33,520 bases of DNA from Methylobacterium crusticola (GCF_003574465.1 NZ_QOWC01000085.1:1-33520); one strand, 5' to 3'. Shown: positions 15,257-23,192, counted from the stretch's first letter. Program-made: numbers and translations. Notes: a model not told the origin generated them from the letters alone.

Positions 15257-16546
15257 ATGGACCGCATCCACATCGTCGGAGGGACGCCGCTGCACGGCGT
15301 GATCCCGATCTCGGGCGCCAAGAACGCGGCCCTGCCGCTCATGATCGCGAGCCTGCTCACGGGCGAGACGCTCGAGCTCTCGAACGTGCCGCGTCTCGCC
15401 GACGTGGCCTCGCTCCTGCGCATCCTGGGCAACCACGGCGTCGACCACATGGTGGTCGGCAAGCGCCCCGGGCAGACGGCCGAGACCGGCCAGACCATCC
15501 GCCTCACCGCCAGCAACGTCATCGACACCACAGCGCCCTACGAGCTGGTCTCGACCATGCGGGCGAGCTTCTGGGTGATCGCGCCGCTCCTCGCCCGCTT
15601 CGGCGAGGCGCGGGTCTCGCTGCCGGGCGGCTGCGCCATCGGCACGCGGCCGGTCGACCTGCTGCTCATGGCCCTGGAGAAGCTCGGCGCGGCGATCGAG
15701 ATCGACGGCGGCTACGCGGTGGTGCGCACCCGCAACGGCCTGCGCGGCGGCGAGATCACCTTCCCGAAGGTGACGGTCGGGGGCACGCACATCGCCCTGA
15801 TGGCGGCGGTGCTGGCGCACGGCACCACGGTGATCGAGAACGCCGCCCGCGAGCCCGAGGTGGTGGACCTCGCCGCCTGCCTCACCCGGATGGGCGCGCG
15901 CATCGAGGGCGCCGGCACGCCCCGCATCGTGATCGAGGGCGTCTCCCGCCTCGGGGGCGCCCGCTACGAGGTGCTGCCCGACCGGATCGAGACCGGCACC
16001 TACGCGATGGCGGTGGCGATGGCGGGCGGCGACGTCACGCTGGAGAACACCCGGGCCGACCTCCTGCACAGCGCCCTCGACGTCCTCGCCACCACGGGGG
16101 CCGAGGTGACGTCGGTGCCGAACGGCATCCGGGTGCGCCGCAACGGCGGCGGCGTCGCGGCGGTCGACGTCACCACCGACCCGTTCCCGGGCTTCCCCAC
16201 CGACCTCCAGGCGCAGTTCATGGCGCTGATGACCCGGGCCAGGGGCCAGTCGCACATCCGCGAGACGATCTTCGAGAACCGCTTCATGCACGTCCAGGAG
16301 CTCGCCCGCCTCGGCGCCCGGATCCGGCTCGAGGGCGACCTCGCGGTGGTGGAGGGCGTCGAGCGCCTCAAGGGCGCGCCCGTGATGGCGACGGACCTGC
16401 GCGCCTCGGTCTCCCTGGTGATCGCCGGCCTCGCCGCCGAGGGCGAGACCCAGATCAACCGGGTCTACCACCTCGACCGCGGCTTCGAGGCCCTGGAGGC
16501 GAAGCTCGTGCGCTGCGGCGCCGAGATCCGGCGCGTGCGGGCCTGA
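15257..16546 (+). CDS. murA: UDP-N-acetylglucosamine 1-carboxyvinyltransferase
   Basis: A 429-residue MurA, the cytosolic enzyme that transfers enolpyruvate from PEP to UDP-GlcNAc in the first committed step of peptidoglycan synthesis and the target of fosfomycin. Signatures are ISGAKNAALPLMIASLLT near the N-terminus, the catalytic cysteine Cys126 in LPGGCAIGTRPVDL (Cys rather than the Asp of natural fosfomycin-resistant forms), FPGFPTDLQAQFMALM, and ETIFENRFMHVQEL. The start MDRIHIVGG at 15257 is the family start, preceded by a G-rich stretch. In related genomes the next genes are DUF2948 and hisD; here a ~6.6-kb block intervenes before them. It converges on the monooxygenase gene with 46 bp between stops. 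Confidence 0.96.
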   Translation: MDRIHIVGGTPLHGVIPISGAKNAALPLMIASLLTGETLELSNVPRLADVASLLRILGNHGVDHMVVGKRPGQTAETGQTIRLTASNVIDTTAPYELVSTMRASFWVIAPLLARFGEARVSLPGGCAIGTRPVDLLLMALEKLGAAIEIDGGYAVVRTRNGLRGGEITFPKVTVGGTHIALMAAVLAHGTTVIENAAREPEVVDLAACLTRMGARIEGAGTPRIVIEGVSRLGGARYEVLPDRIETGTYAMAVAMAGGDVTLENTRADLLHSALDVLATTGAEVTSVPNGIRVRRNGGGVAAVDVTTDPFPGFPTDLQAQFMALMTRARGQSHIRETIFENRFMHVQELARLGARIRLEGDLAVVEGVERLKGAPVMATDLRASVSLVIAGLAAEGETQINRVYHLDRGFEALEAKLVRCGAEIRRVRA

Positions 16547-16592
16547 GGCCCGGATGCCCCGGGCGGCGAGCCGCGCCGGCGGGGGGCCGCCC

Positions 16593-18233
16593 TCAGGCGC
16601 GCGGGGCCTGCCCGTCCGGCCGGCCCCCGTCCGCGTGGCCGACGGCCCGCCCGAGGATCGCCGCCGCGTCCGGGACCGCGTCGTCGCCGGCCCAGGCCAC
16701 GAACTGGTCGGGGCGCACCAGCACGAGGCCCGCCTCGTAGCGGGCCGGCTCCCCGTCCCGGGCGTCCTCCACCACCGTGAGCGGGATGCCGAGCCGCCCG
16801 GCGGCCTCGCGGAAGGCCCGCGCGCCGCGGCCGTCGCCGCCGAGCGCCAGGAGCGTGAAGCCCGCGCCGAGCGCCTCGTAGACGCTGCGCCCCGACGACA
16901 GCGCCAGGGGCGCGAGGTGGTGGCCCGCCCGCGCCGCGAAGGCGTGGGTGCCGAGGGCGCCGGACTCGGCCCCGGGCGGCCCGGCGACGAGCGGCGAGCC
17001 GGAATAGTGCGGCGCGTAGGCGCCGACCTCGGAGCGGGCGCCGGACTGGCGCGCCTGCCAGGCCTCCTCGAAGGCCGCCCGGTCGCGGGCCGGGTCGTGG
17101 GCCGCGAGGAAGTCCCGGTCGACGCGGATCGCCCGCTCTATGAAGTCGCGGGCCGTCGAGGCGAAGACCGGGCGCCGCTCCGCCGTGTAGGAATCGAGCA
17201 GGCCCGGGCCGGCCCAGCCCGCGAGGGCGGCGGCGAGCTTCCAGCCGAGGTTGGCGGCATCCTCGAAGCCGGTGTTGATGCCGTAGCCGCCGTAGGGCGG
17301 GTGGCTGTGGGCCGCGTCGCCGGCCACGAACAGGCGGCCGTGGCGGTAGCTGTCGGCCGTGGCGAAGCGCAGGTCCCAGAAGCCGACATGCTCGAGCGCG
17401 ACGTCGAACGGGGCCCCGACCGCCGCGTGCAGCAGGCCCGGGAAGTCGAAATTGTCCCGGGTGGTCCCGGGCGGCACGGGCGCGTGGAAGAACCAGGTTG
17501 TGCCGAGGTCGACCCGGCCGAAGAACTGCCAGTAGCCCTCCAGGTCCGGGTGCAGCACGTTGTAGAACGACTTGCCGGGGAAGCGCTCCAGGAGCGCGTG
17601 CAGCCCCTCCGAGCGGAACACCAGGAGCACCATCACCCGGTCGTGGTCCTGGCGGGTCTGGGTGATGCCGGCCCGCTCCCGCATGAGCGAGCGGCTGCCG
17701 TCGCAGCCGACCCCGTAGGGCGCCCGCAGGGTGCGGCGGCCGCTGCCGTCGCGCCGCGCCACCGTCACCCGCACGCCGGCCTCGTCCTGCCCCACGTCCT
17801 CGGCGGTCCAGCCGTAGAGCGTCTCCACGGCCGGGATCGCGGCGGCGCGGCGGCGCAGCACGGCCTCGGTGGCGTATTGCGGCAGGCGCTCGTTGTCGGT
17901 GAAGTAGTAGGGCCGCACCAGCTCGCGCTGGAGCCAGTCGTAGGCGTAGCCGCCGAGGAGCGTGCCGTAGGCGGTGAGCCCCCCGATGCCGTAGTCGCGC
18001 GGGATGGTGCGGGCGGCCCGCAGCGCGGCTTCCGCGCCCCAGAAGTGGAAGTGCTCGAGGGTGCGCTGGGTCAGGTTCTGGCCCTTGGGGATCGGCTGGG
18101 GCTCGGGGTAGCGCTCGACCACGGTGCAGCGCACGCCCCGCTGCCCGAGATCGATCGCCAGCCCCATGCCGACGGGGCCGCCGCCCACGATGACGACCTG
18201 CGGGGCGGATGCGGGTGTGTCGGATGCGGTCAT
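16593..18233 (-). CDS. FAD-dependent aromatic-ring monooxygenase (PheA/TfdB/MhpA-like)
   Basis: A 546-residue group A flavoprotein monooxygenase. The FAD dinucleotide fold is VVIVGGGPVGMGLAIDLGQRG at the N-terminus; the DG motif is GCDGSRSLMRERAG, and the second FAD motif contains AGDAAHSHPPYGGYGINTG (Asp306 in GD). A C-terminal thioredoxin-like domain ends with GLVLVRPDQFVAWAGDDA, as in phenol and 3-(3-hydroxyphenyl)propionate hydroxylases. Such enzymes use NAD(P)H and O2 to hydroxylate phenolic rings. The exact substrate is unknown. ATG 18233 has GAGG 5 bases upstream. It is the second gene of a minus-strand operon, 44 bp after the AAHS-type transporter, with a divergent MarR regulator, so uptake and ring hydroxylation are probably co-regulated. 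No ring-cleavage dioxygenase is nearby. Confidence 0.9.
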   Translation of the reverse strand: MTASDTPASAPQVVIVGGGPVGMGLAIDLGQRGVRCTVVERYPEPQPIPKGQNLTQRTLEHFHFWGAEAALRAARTIPRDYGIGGLTAYGTLLGGYAYDWLQRELVRPYYFTDNERLPQYATEAVLRRRAAAIPAVETLYGWTAEDVGQDEAGVRVTVARRDGSGRRTLRAPYGVGCDGSRSLMRERAGITQTRQDHDRVMVLLVFRSEGLHALLERFPGKSFYNVLHPDLEGYWQFFGRVDLGTTWFFHAPVPPGTTRDNFDFPGLLHAAVGAPFDVALEHVGFWDLRFATADSYRHGRLFVAGDAAHSHPPYGGYGINTGFEDAANLGWKLAAALAGWAGPGLLDSYTAERRPVFASTARDFIERAIRVDRDFLAAHDPARDRAAFEEAWQARQSGARSEVGAYAPHYSGSPLVAGPPGAESGALGTHAFAARAGHHLAPLALSSGRSVYEALGAGFTLLALGGDGRGARAFREAAGRLGIPLTVVEDARDGEPARYEAGLVLVRPDQFVAWAGDDAVPDAAAILGRAVGHADGGRPDGQAPRA

Positions 18234-18277
18234 GGTTGCCTCGTCGCGCGGGAGGGCGGGGAGCGTCGGGGACGGGA

Positions 18278-19699
18278 TCACGGGGCGGTGGCGGGCCGGG
18301 TGCTCTCCCGCGGCGCCGCCGCGCCCCGGCCGTCGCGGCGGGCGAGCGCCAGGGCAGCCAGGGCCGCGCACAGGGCCGGCACCGCGGCGGCGAGGAAGAG
18401 GGATTGCGTCGTCCAGTGCTGGGCCAGGAGGGCGCCGCCGACGAGCGGCCCCACGATCGATCCGGCCCGGCCGATGCCGAGCGCCCAGCCGATGCCGGTG
18501 GCGCGCACCCGCGTCGGGTAGGTGCCGGCCGCGAGGGCGTTCGAGGCGATCTGGCCGCCGACGATGCAGAAGCCGGCGCAGAAGATCGCGAGCGCCGCCG
18601 GCACGATCGCGTGGCCCGCCGCACCGATCGCCGCCACCGCGACCGCCGCGACGCCGTACGTGAGGGCGAGGGCCCGGAACGAGAAGCGGTCGATGAACCG
18701 CCCGAGCGTCACCGTGCCGACCACGCCGCCGACCTGCAGCAGGGACCCGATCGCGGCCGCGAGCGAGACCGAGGCGCCGAGGTCGCTCAGCACCGTGGGC
18801 AGCCAGTTCGACAGGAAGTAGAGGTCGAGCAGGCTCATGAAGAACACGACCCAGAGCAGCAGGGTCGTGCGCGCCCGGCCCTCGCCGAACAGGTGGGCGA
18901 CGGCGAGGCCCGGCAGGTGGGGCTCGTGGACGGCGAAGCGCGTGCCGGCGGGCAGGGGCTCGTGCGGGAAGGCCCGGGAGAGGATCGCCCCCACCTGCGC
19001 GTCGGAGCGGCCCGACACGGCGAGGAAGCGGACCGATTCGGGCAGGCGCCAGGCCAGCAGCGGGACGAGCGCCAGGGGCGCGGCGCCGCCCACGAGGAAG
19101 ACCGCGCGCCAGCCGAAGGCCGGGATCAGGGCCGCGGCGATCAGCCCGCCGAGCGCGGCCCCGACCGAGAAGCCGCAGAACATCGTCATCACCATGGTGG
19201 CCCGCCGGCGCTGCGGGCTGAACTCCGAGGTCAGCGCCACGGCGTTCGGCATCGCGCCGCCGAGGCCGAGCCCGGTGAGGAAGCGCAGCGCGATCAGGAT
19301 CCCGGTGTCGCCCGCGAACGCCGTCGCGAGGGTGCCGAGCCCGAAGGCCGCGGTGCTCGCCACGATGATGCGCTTGCGCCCGATGCGGTCGGACAGGGGA
19401 CCGAACACCAGGGCGCCGATCATCAGCCCGAGGAGGCCGGCGCTGAAGACAGGCCCGAGGGCGCCCCGCGGCAGGGCCCAGTCCCGCACCAGCTCGGGCG
19501 CGACGTAGCCGATGGCCTGGGTGTCGAAGCCGTCGACGAACAGCACCGCCGCGCAGGCGAGGAGCAGCCGGACCTGGTAGCGGCCGACCGGCCGGTCGTC
19601 GATGAAGGCCGTGACGTCGACCGCGCGGGCAGCGCCCGCCGGGGTCTCGGCACGGGCCGGGGGTCGGGCGCCGGCAGCGCTCCCGGAGGCGTGGTCCAT
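18278..19699 (-). CDS. MFS transporter, aromatic acid:H+ symporter (AAHS, PcaK-like)
   Basis: A 473-residue, 12-helix inner-membrane permease. It has the AAHS hallmarks: the acidic first-helix motif VDGFDTQAIGYVAPEL (as DGFD in PcaK), the MFS loop GPLSDRIGRKRIIV, GLGLGGAMPNAVALTSEF, and RRRATMVMTMFCGFSVGAALG. AAHS proteins import aromatic acids such as 4-hydroxybenzoate, protocatechuate, benzoate or 3-hydroxyphenylpropionate with protons. The gene is first in the minus-strand operon and its start faces the palindrome at 19793-19814. The substrate is probably that of the downstream monooxygenase. The ~25 residues before VDVTAFIDDRPVG are Ala/Pro-rich; a later start is possible but no better ATG is seen. 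Confidence 0.9.
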   Translation of the reverse strand: MDHASGSAAGARPPARAETPAGAARAVDVTAFIDDRPVGRYQVRLLLACAAVLFVDGFDTQAIGYVAPELVRDWALPRGALGPVFSAGLLGLMIGALVFGPLSDRIGRKRIIVASTAAFGLGTLATAFAGDTGILIALRFLTGLGLGGAMPNAVALTSEFSPQRRRATMVMTMFCGFSVGAALGGLIAAALIPAFGWRAVFLVGGAAPLALVPLLAWRLPESVRFLAVSGRSDAQVGAILSRAFPHEPLPAGTRFAVHEPHLPGLAVAHLFGEGRARTTLLLWVVFFMSLLDLYFLSNWLPTVLSDLGASVSLAAAIGSLLQVGGVVGTVTLGRFIDRFSFRALALTYGVAAVAVAAIGAAGHAIVPAALAIFCAGFCIVGGQIASNALAAGTYPTRVRATGIGWALGIGRAGSIVGPLVGGALLAQHWTTQSLFLAAAVPALCAALAALALARRDGRGAAAPRESTRPATAP

Positions 19700-19792
19700 G
19701 GCGTTTCGTCCCGAGTGGCGTTGTCGTGGCGGAGGGCGGTCGCCCGCCTCCGATGCGCCGGCAGGCTCGCAGATGCGGCGATCCGGGTCAAG

Positions 19793-19814
19793 ATTAGTCA
19801 GACGTCTGATGAAT
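19793..19814. promoter_or_regulatory. MarR-type operator candidate, TCAGACGTCTGA core
   Basis: The core TCAGACGTCTGA (19798-19809) is a perfect 12-bp palindrome; pairing resumes at the outer ATT...AAT bases after a two-base mismatch, giving a 22-bp imperfect dyad. It is an AT-richer spot in the 230-bp divergent region between the AAHS transporter (94 bp away) and the MarR gene (115 bp away). Size and symmetry fit a MarR dimer site. Confidence 0.7.
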
Positions 19815-19929
19815 TGCCCGGGCCCGGGGAGGCGCGCCGGCGCGCTTGTCTGCCCGGGACGGCTCGCCTAAAGCAGGCCGGCCTTCCGATCGCGCTGCGA
19901 CGCCGGCGGACCCCCACCAGAGCCCCGCG

Positions 19930-20415
19930 ATGGCCGACGATCCGCTGGACGTCCTGTACGACCGCCCCGGCTTCATGATCCGCCGCGCGCACCAGATCGC
20001 CGTCTCGGTCTTCGTGGCCGAGACGGCGGAGCTCGGCGTCACCACCACGCAGTACGGCATCCTGTACCTCCTCCGGCACAGGCCCAGCGTCGACCAGATC
20101 ACGGTGGCGCGCCTGCTCGGGCTCGACCGCTCGACGACCGGGATGGTGGTCAAGACCCTCGAGGGCGCCGCCCTCGTGGCCCGCGTGGTCGAGCCCGCCG
20201 ACAAGCGCCGGCGCAGCCTGGAACTGACCGAGGCCGGCCGAGCCCTGCTCGCCCGGCTCGAGACGCCGGCGGCCCGGGCGGTCGAGCAGCTGCTCGCCCC
20301 CCTCGATCCGGCCGAGCGGCCGGTCTTCCTGCGCCTCCTGAAGAAGCTGACGGGCGCCTTCGACGCGACCTCCCGGGTGCCGCTGACGAAGGCGCGCCGC
20401 GGCGCGGCCGCCTGA
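19930..20415 (+). CDS. MarR-family transcriptional regulator
   Basis: A 161-residue winged-HTH dimeric repressor. After an N-terminal helix (GFMIRRAHQIAVSVFVAETA) come TTTQYGILYLLRHRPSVDQI, the recognition region VARLLGLDRSTTGMVVKTLE, and the wing VVEPADKRRRSLELTEAGRA with the DxRRR wing basic patch as DKRRR. MarR proteins of this type usually repress a divergent catabolic operon and are released by phenolic ligands, frequently an aromatic acid or its CoA ester. The neighbourhood (AAHS transporter and ring hydroxylase divergent, palindrome between) fits that model. ATG 19930 begins the family sequence; in-frame codons upstream encode only Pro/Ala/Arg-rich text. It ends 25 bases before the DSD1-type gene and may share its transcript. 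Confidence 0.92.
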   Translation: MADDPLDVLYDRPGFMIRRAHQIAVSVFVAETAELGVTTTQYGILYLLRHRPSVDQITVARLLGLDRSTTGMVVKTLEGAALVARVVEPADKRRRSLELTEAGRALLARLETPAARAVEQLLAPLDPAERPVFLRLLKKLTGAFDATSRVPLTKARRGAAA

Positions 20416-20440
20416 CCGGGCCCGCGGCATGGAGCACGAC

Positions 20441-21580
20441 ATGACGGATGCCCTCGCGGTTCTGCCCACCCCGAGCCTCGTCCTGGACGAGGGCCGCATG
20501 CTGCGGAACGTCGACCGGCTGCGCCGCCATCTCGCGGGCCTCGGGGTCGCGCCGCGGCCCCACCTCAAGACCGTGAAGTCGGTGGAGGCGGCCCGGCGCG
20601 TGCTGGCGGACGGGACCGGCCCCGCCACCGTCTCCACCTTGCGGGAGGCGGAGGTGTTCGCGGCGGCGGGCGTGCGGGACATCCTGTACGGCGTCGGCAT
20701 CGCGCCGCAGAAGCTGCCCCGCGTCCTGGCCCTGCGCGCCGCGGGCTGCGACCTCAGCCTCGTGCTGGACTCGCCCGCCCAGGCCGAGGCCGTGGCGCAG
20801 GCCTCCCGCCGGGCCGGCGACGCCGTGCCGGTGCTGATCGAGATCGACAGCGACGGCCACCGCTCCGGCCTGCGCCCGGAGGACCCCGCGGTCGTGGCCA
20901 TCGGCCGCCTCCTCGAGGAGGGCGGCGCGGCCCTGCGCGGCGTCGTCACGCATGCCGGGGAGAGCTACGGCGCGACCGGCGCGGAGGCCCTGGCCGCCTT
21001 CGCGGAGCGCGAGCGCCGCGCCGCCGTCGCGGCCGCCGAGGCCCTGCGGGCCGCCGGGCTGCCCTGCCCGGTGGTCAGCGTCGGCTCCACCCCGACGGCA
21101 CACCGCGCCCGGGACCTGTCCGGCGTCACCGAGGTGCGGGCCGGCGTCTACGTCCTGTTCGACCTCGTGATGGCCGGCATCGGCGTCTGCACCCTGGACG
21201 ACATCGCGCTCTCCGTGCTGACGACAGTCATCGGGCACCAGCGGGAGCGCGGCTGGATCGTCGTGGACGCGGGCTGGATGGCCCTGTCGCGCGACCGGGG
21301 CACGGCGGCCCAGGCGGTCGACCAGGGCTACGGCGTCGTCTGCGACGCCGGGGGCCGGGTGCTCGACGACCTGATCGTCGAGGCGGCGAACCAGGAGCAC
21401 GGCATCGTCGCGGTGCGGCCCGGCAGCCGCGCCGCCCTGCCGGACCTGGCGGTCGGGACCCGGCTGCGCATCCTGCCGAACCACGCCTGCGCGACCGGCG
21501 CGCAGTTCGACGCCTACGCGGTGCTGCCGGCCGACGGGACCGGGACGCTCGCCCACTGGGACCGCTTCCGGGGCTGGTAG
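20441..21580 (+). CDS. DSD1-family PLP enzyme (D-threonine aldolase / D-serine dehydratase-like)
   Basis: A 379-residue fold-type III PLP enzyme with an alanine racemase-like N-terminal barrel. It begins LPTPSLVLDEGRMLRNVDRL; the PLP lysine is Lys43 in PHLKTVKS, and the C-terminal domain ends with the metal-binding motif NHACAT (His348, Cys350), as in D-threonine aldolases and eukaryotic-type D-serine dehydratases. The reaction is either retro-aldol cleavage of a beta-hydroxy-D-amino acid or dehydration of D-serine; the sequence does not separate these. ATG 20441 is chosen over ATG 20429 because GGAG (20431-20434) lies 6 bases upstream. A 17-bp tandem repeat begins within its last codons, and each unit contains the TGGTAG that forms its Trp-stop end. 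A DapA-superfamily gene follows. Confidence 0.88.
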   Translation: MTDALAVLPTPSLVLDEGRMLRNVDRLRRHLAGLGVAPRPHLKTVKSVEAARRVLADGTGPATVSTLREAEVFAAAGVRDILYGVGIAPQKLPRVLALRAAGCDLSLVLDSPAQAEAVAQASRRAGDAVPVLIEIDSDGHRSGLRPEDPAVVAIGRLLEEGGAALRGVVTHAGESYGATGAEALAAFAERERRAAVAAAEALRAAGLPCPVVSVGSTPTAHRARDLSGVTEVRAGVYVLFDLVMAGIGVCTLDDIALSVLTTVIGHQRERGWIVVDAGWMALSRDRGTAAQAVDQGYGVVCDAGGRVLDDLIVEAANQEHGIVAVRPGSRAALPDLAVGTRLRILPNHACATGAQFDAYAVLPADGTGTLAHWDRFRGW

Positions 21581-21655
21581 CCCCGGCGGGCTGGTAGCCC
21601 CGGCGGGCTGGTAGCCCCGGCGGGCTGGTAGCCCCGGCGGGCTGGTAGCCCCGGC
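21571..21655. repeat. 5 perfect copies of a 17-bp repeat spanning the DSD1 gene stop
   Basis: GGGCTGGTAGCCCCGGC is repeated five times without change (21571-21587, 21588-21604, 21605-21621, 21622-21638, 21639-21655), followed by GGG. Copy 1 supplies the last residues and stop of the upstream gene. Each unit holds a short hairpin, GGGCT-GGT-AGCCC; in copy 1 the stem is 6 bp (GGGGCT at 21570-21575 with AGCCCC at 21579-21584). It could be expanded terminator-like sequence or a variable-number repeat. Confidence 0.95.
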
Positions 21656-21705
21656 GGGCAATCAGGCGCCGGCACCGTCGCCACGCCAGGACACGAGGCT
21701 CGATC

Positions 21706-22599
21706 ATGACGCGCCTGACCGGCCTCTCGGCCTTCCCCATCACCCCGTGCGACCCCGCGGGCGAGGTCGACGTCGCGGCGTTGCGCGTGCTCCTCGCGCG
21801 CCTGCTCGCGGCCGGCGTCGATTCGATCGGGCTCCTCGGCAGCACCGGGTCCTACCCCTACCTCTCGCGGGCGGAGCGCCGCCGCGCCCTCGAGGCGGCG
21901 CTCGACCTCGCGGCGGGCCGCGTCCCGGTCCTGGTCGGGGTCGGCGCCCTGCGCACCGACGAGGCCGTGCGGCTCGCCCGGGACGCGCGGGACGCCGGCG
22001 CCGCCGCGGGGCTGCTCGCGCCCGTCTCCTACACGCCGCTGAACGACGACGAGGTGTTCGCGCACTTCGCCGCCGTGGCGCGGGAGAGCGGTCTCCCGCT
22101 CTGCATCTACGACAATCCCGGCACCACCCACTTCGCGTTCGGCCCGGCGCTCGTCGGCCGCCTCGCCCGCCTCCCGGGCGTGGTGGCGGTGAAGAGCCCG
22201 GCCCCGGGCCCCGGCGCGGTCGCGTCCCACCTCGCCGCGCTGCGCGCCGCGGTGCCGGAGGGTTTCGCGGTCGGCTGCAGCGTCGACGGGAACGCGCTCG
22301 ACGCGCTGCTCGCCGGCGCCGACGCCTGGTACAGCGTCGCGGCCGGCCTGTTCCCGGAGCCCTGCGCGGCGATCGTCCGGGCCGCCCGGAGCGGCGACGC
22401 GGCGATCGCCCGGCGGCTCGACGCCGGCCTGCGGCCGCTCTGGGACCTGTTCGGGACGTTCACGAGCCTGCGCGTCGTCTACGCGGCGGCGAACCACCTC
22501 GGCCTGTGCCGGGCCGCGCCGCCGCGGCCCGTCCTGCCCCTGCCGGAGCCCGCGCGGCAGCGGGTCGCCGACACGATCGACCGCCTGGGCCTGCGCTGA
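21706..22599 (+). CDS. dihydrodipicolinate synthase-superfamily aldolase/lyase
   Basis: A 297-residue TIM-barrel Schiff-base enzyme of the DapA/NAL superfamily. The catalytic lysine is Lys163 in GVVAVKSPAP and the catalytic tyrosine Tyr135 in LCIYDNPGTT, matching Lys161 and Tyr133 of E. coli DapA. The substrate-binding loop reads GLLGSTGSYPYLS instead of the DapA GTTGES pattern, so this is probably not the lysine-pathway enzyme but a relative acting on a 2-oxo acid with pyruvate as product or substrate. GAGG lies 7 bases before ATG 21706. It follows the DSD1-type gene with only the repeat array between them, so the two may act on one hydroxylated amino or oxo acid. The true substrate is not evident. 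Confidence 0.88.
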   Translation: MTRLTGLSAFPITPCDPAGEVDVAALRVLLARLLAAGVDSIGLLGSTGSYPYLSRAERRRALEAALDLAAGRVPVLVGVGALRTDEAVRLARDARDAGAAAGLLAPVSYTPLNDDEVFAHFAAVARESGLPLCIYDNPGTTHFAFGPALVGRLARLPGVVAVKSPAPGPGAVASHLAALRAAVPEGFAVGCSVDGNALDALLAGADAWYSVAAGLFPEPCAAIVRAARSGDAAIARRLDAGLRPLWDLFGTFTSLRVVYAAANHLGLCRAAPPRPVLPLPEPARQRVADTIDRLGLR

Positions 22600-22605
22600 G
22601 GCCCG

Positions 22606-22944
22606 TCAGTACCCGATGGCGCCGCGCTTGAAGCCGAAGCCCGGGATCTCGCAGCCGCAGGAGGCGTTGACGGGCGCCGGCCGCGTCGGGCAGTTGCCCC
22701 GCGCCGTGACGCACATGCGGCCGATCCGGCCGCCGTCGTAGCCCGGCCCGCGGCCGTAGCCCTCGCCGCGGTAGCGCGGGCGCTCGTACTCCTCGCCGCG
22801 GTAGCGCGGCCGGTCGTCGTAGCGCTCCTCGAAGCGGCGGCGCGGGCGGTAATCCTCGTCATAGCCGCCGTACTGGGCGAAGGCCGGCGCGATCCCGAGG
22901 CCGAGCGTCAGGGCGGCCAGCGCCGCGGTCACCACACGTGTCAC
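22606..22944 (-). CDS. small secreted Arg/Tyr/Gly-rich protein with Cys-rich C-terminus
   Basis: A 112-residue protein with an N-terminal signal peptide (VVTAALAALTLGLGIAPAFA, cleavage after AFA). The middle is low-complexity: DDRPRYRGEEYERPRYRGEG repeats the motif RPRYRGE, then GYGRGPGYDGGRIGR. The end carries four cysteines (CVTARGNCPTRPAPVNASCG, then CEIPGFGFKRGAIGY) that could form two disulfides in the periplasm. Short secreted proteins with this CPTRPAPV...CGCxIPGFGFKRG ending occur in methylobacteria and bradyrhizobia with unknown function. Start is GTG 22944 with AAGGAG 6 bases upstream, an unusually good ribosome site for this window. It converges with the DapA-like gene, only 6 bases between the stops. 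Confidence 0.8.
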   Translation of the reverse strand: MTRVVTAALAALTLGLGIAPAFAQYGGYDEDYRPRRRFEERYDDRPRYRGEEYERPRYRGEGYGRGPGYDGGRIGRMCVTARGNCPTRPAPVNASCGCEIPGFGFKRGAIGY

Positions 22945-23192
22945 GGATGTCTCCTTCGAAGGGCGGGTCCAGTCGTGCCGGATGCTAGGGCCCGGCAGAT
23001 GAACGCGGGCTGAGCCTCCCGGTGCCGCAGCGGCAGGCGGGAAAATCGGCGCGCCCCCCGGGCCCGGCGGCCCCGCAACGTGCGGCGGCGCGGTTGTCGT
23101 CGGCGGGGGGCGTCGCTACCTACCGGTCACGCCGATCCCGCGCAGGATCGCTCCTCCACAACTCAGGGACGCCGACAGTGAAGGACGCGGAG

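Noticed and set aside
21571..21655. Could the 17-bp repeats encode a repetitive peptide on the minus strand (PAGATSPPGLPARRGYQ)?
   Set aside because: Any 17-bp tandem array gives an open repeating frame if one unit cycle lacks stops; there is no start or ribosome site suited to it and it runs antisense into the DSD1-type gene.
21706..22599. Calling this gene dapA of the lysine pathway
   Set aside because: Lys163 and Tyr135 are present, but the GTTGES-like loop is replaced by GSTGSYPYLS, and the neighbourhood is catabolic, so only the superfamily is supported.
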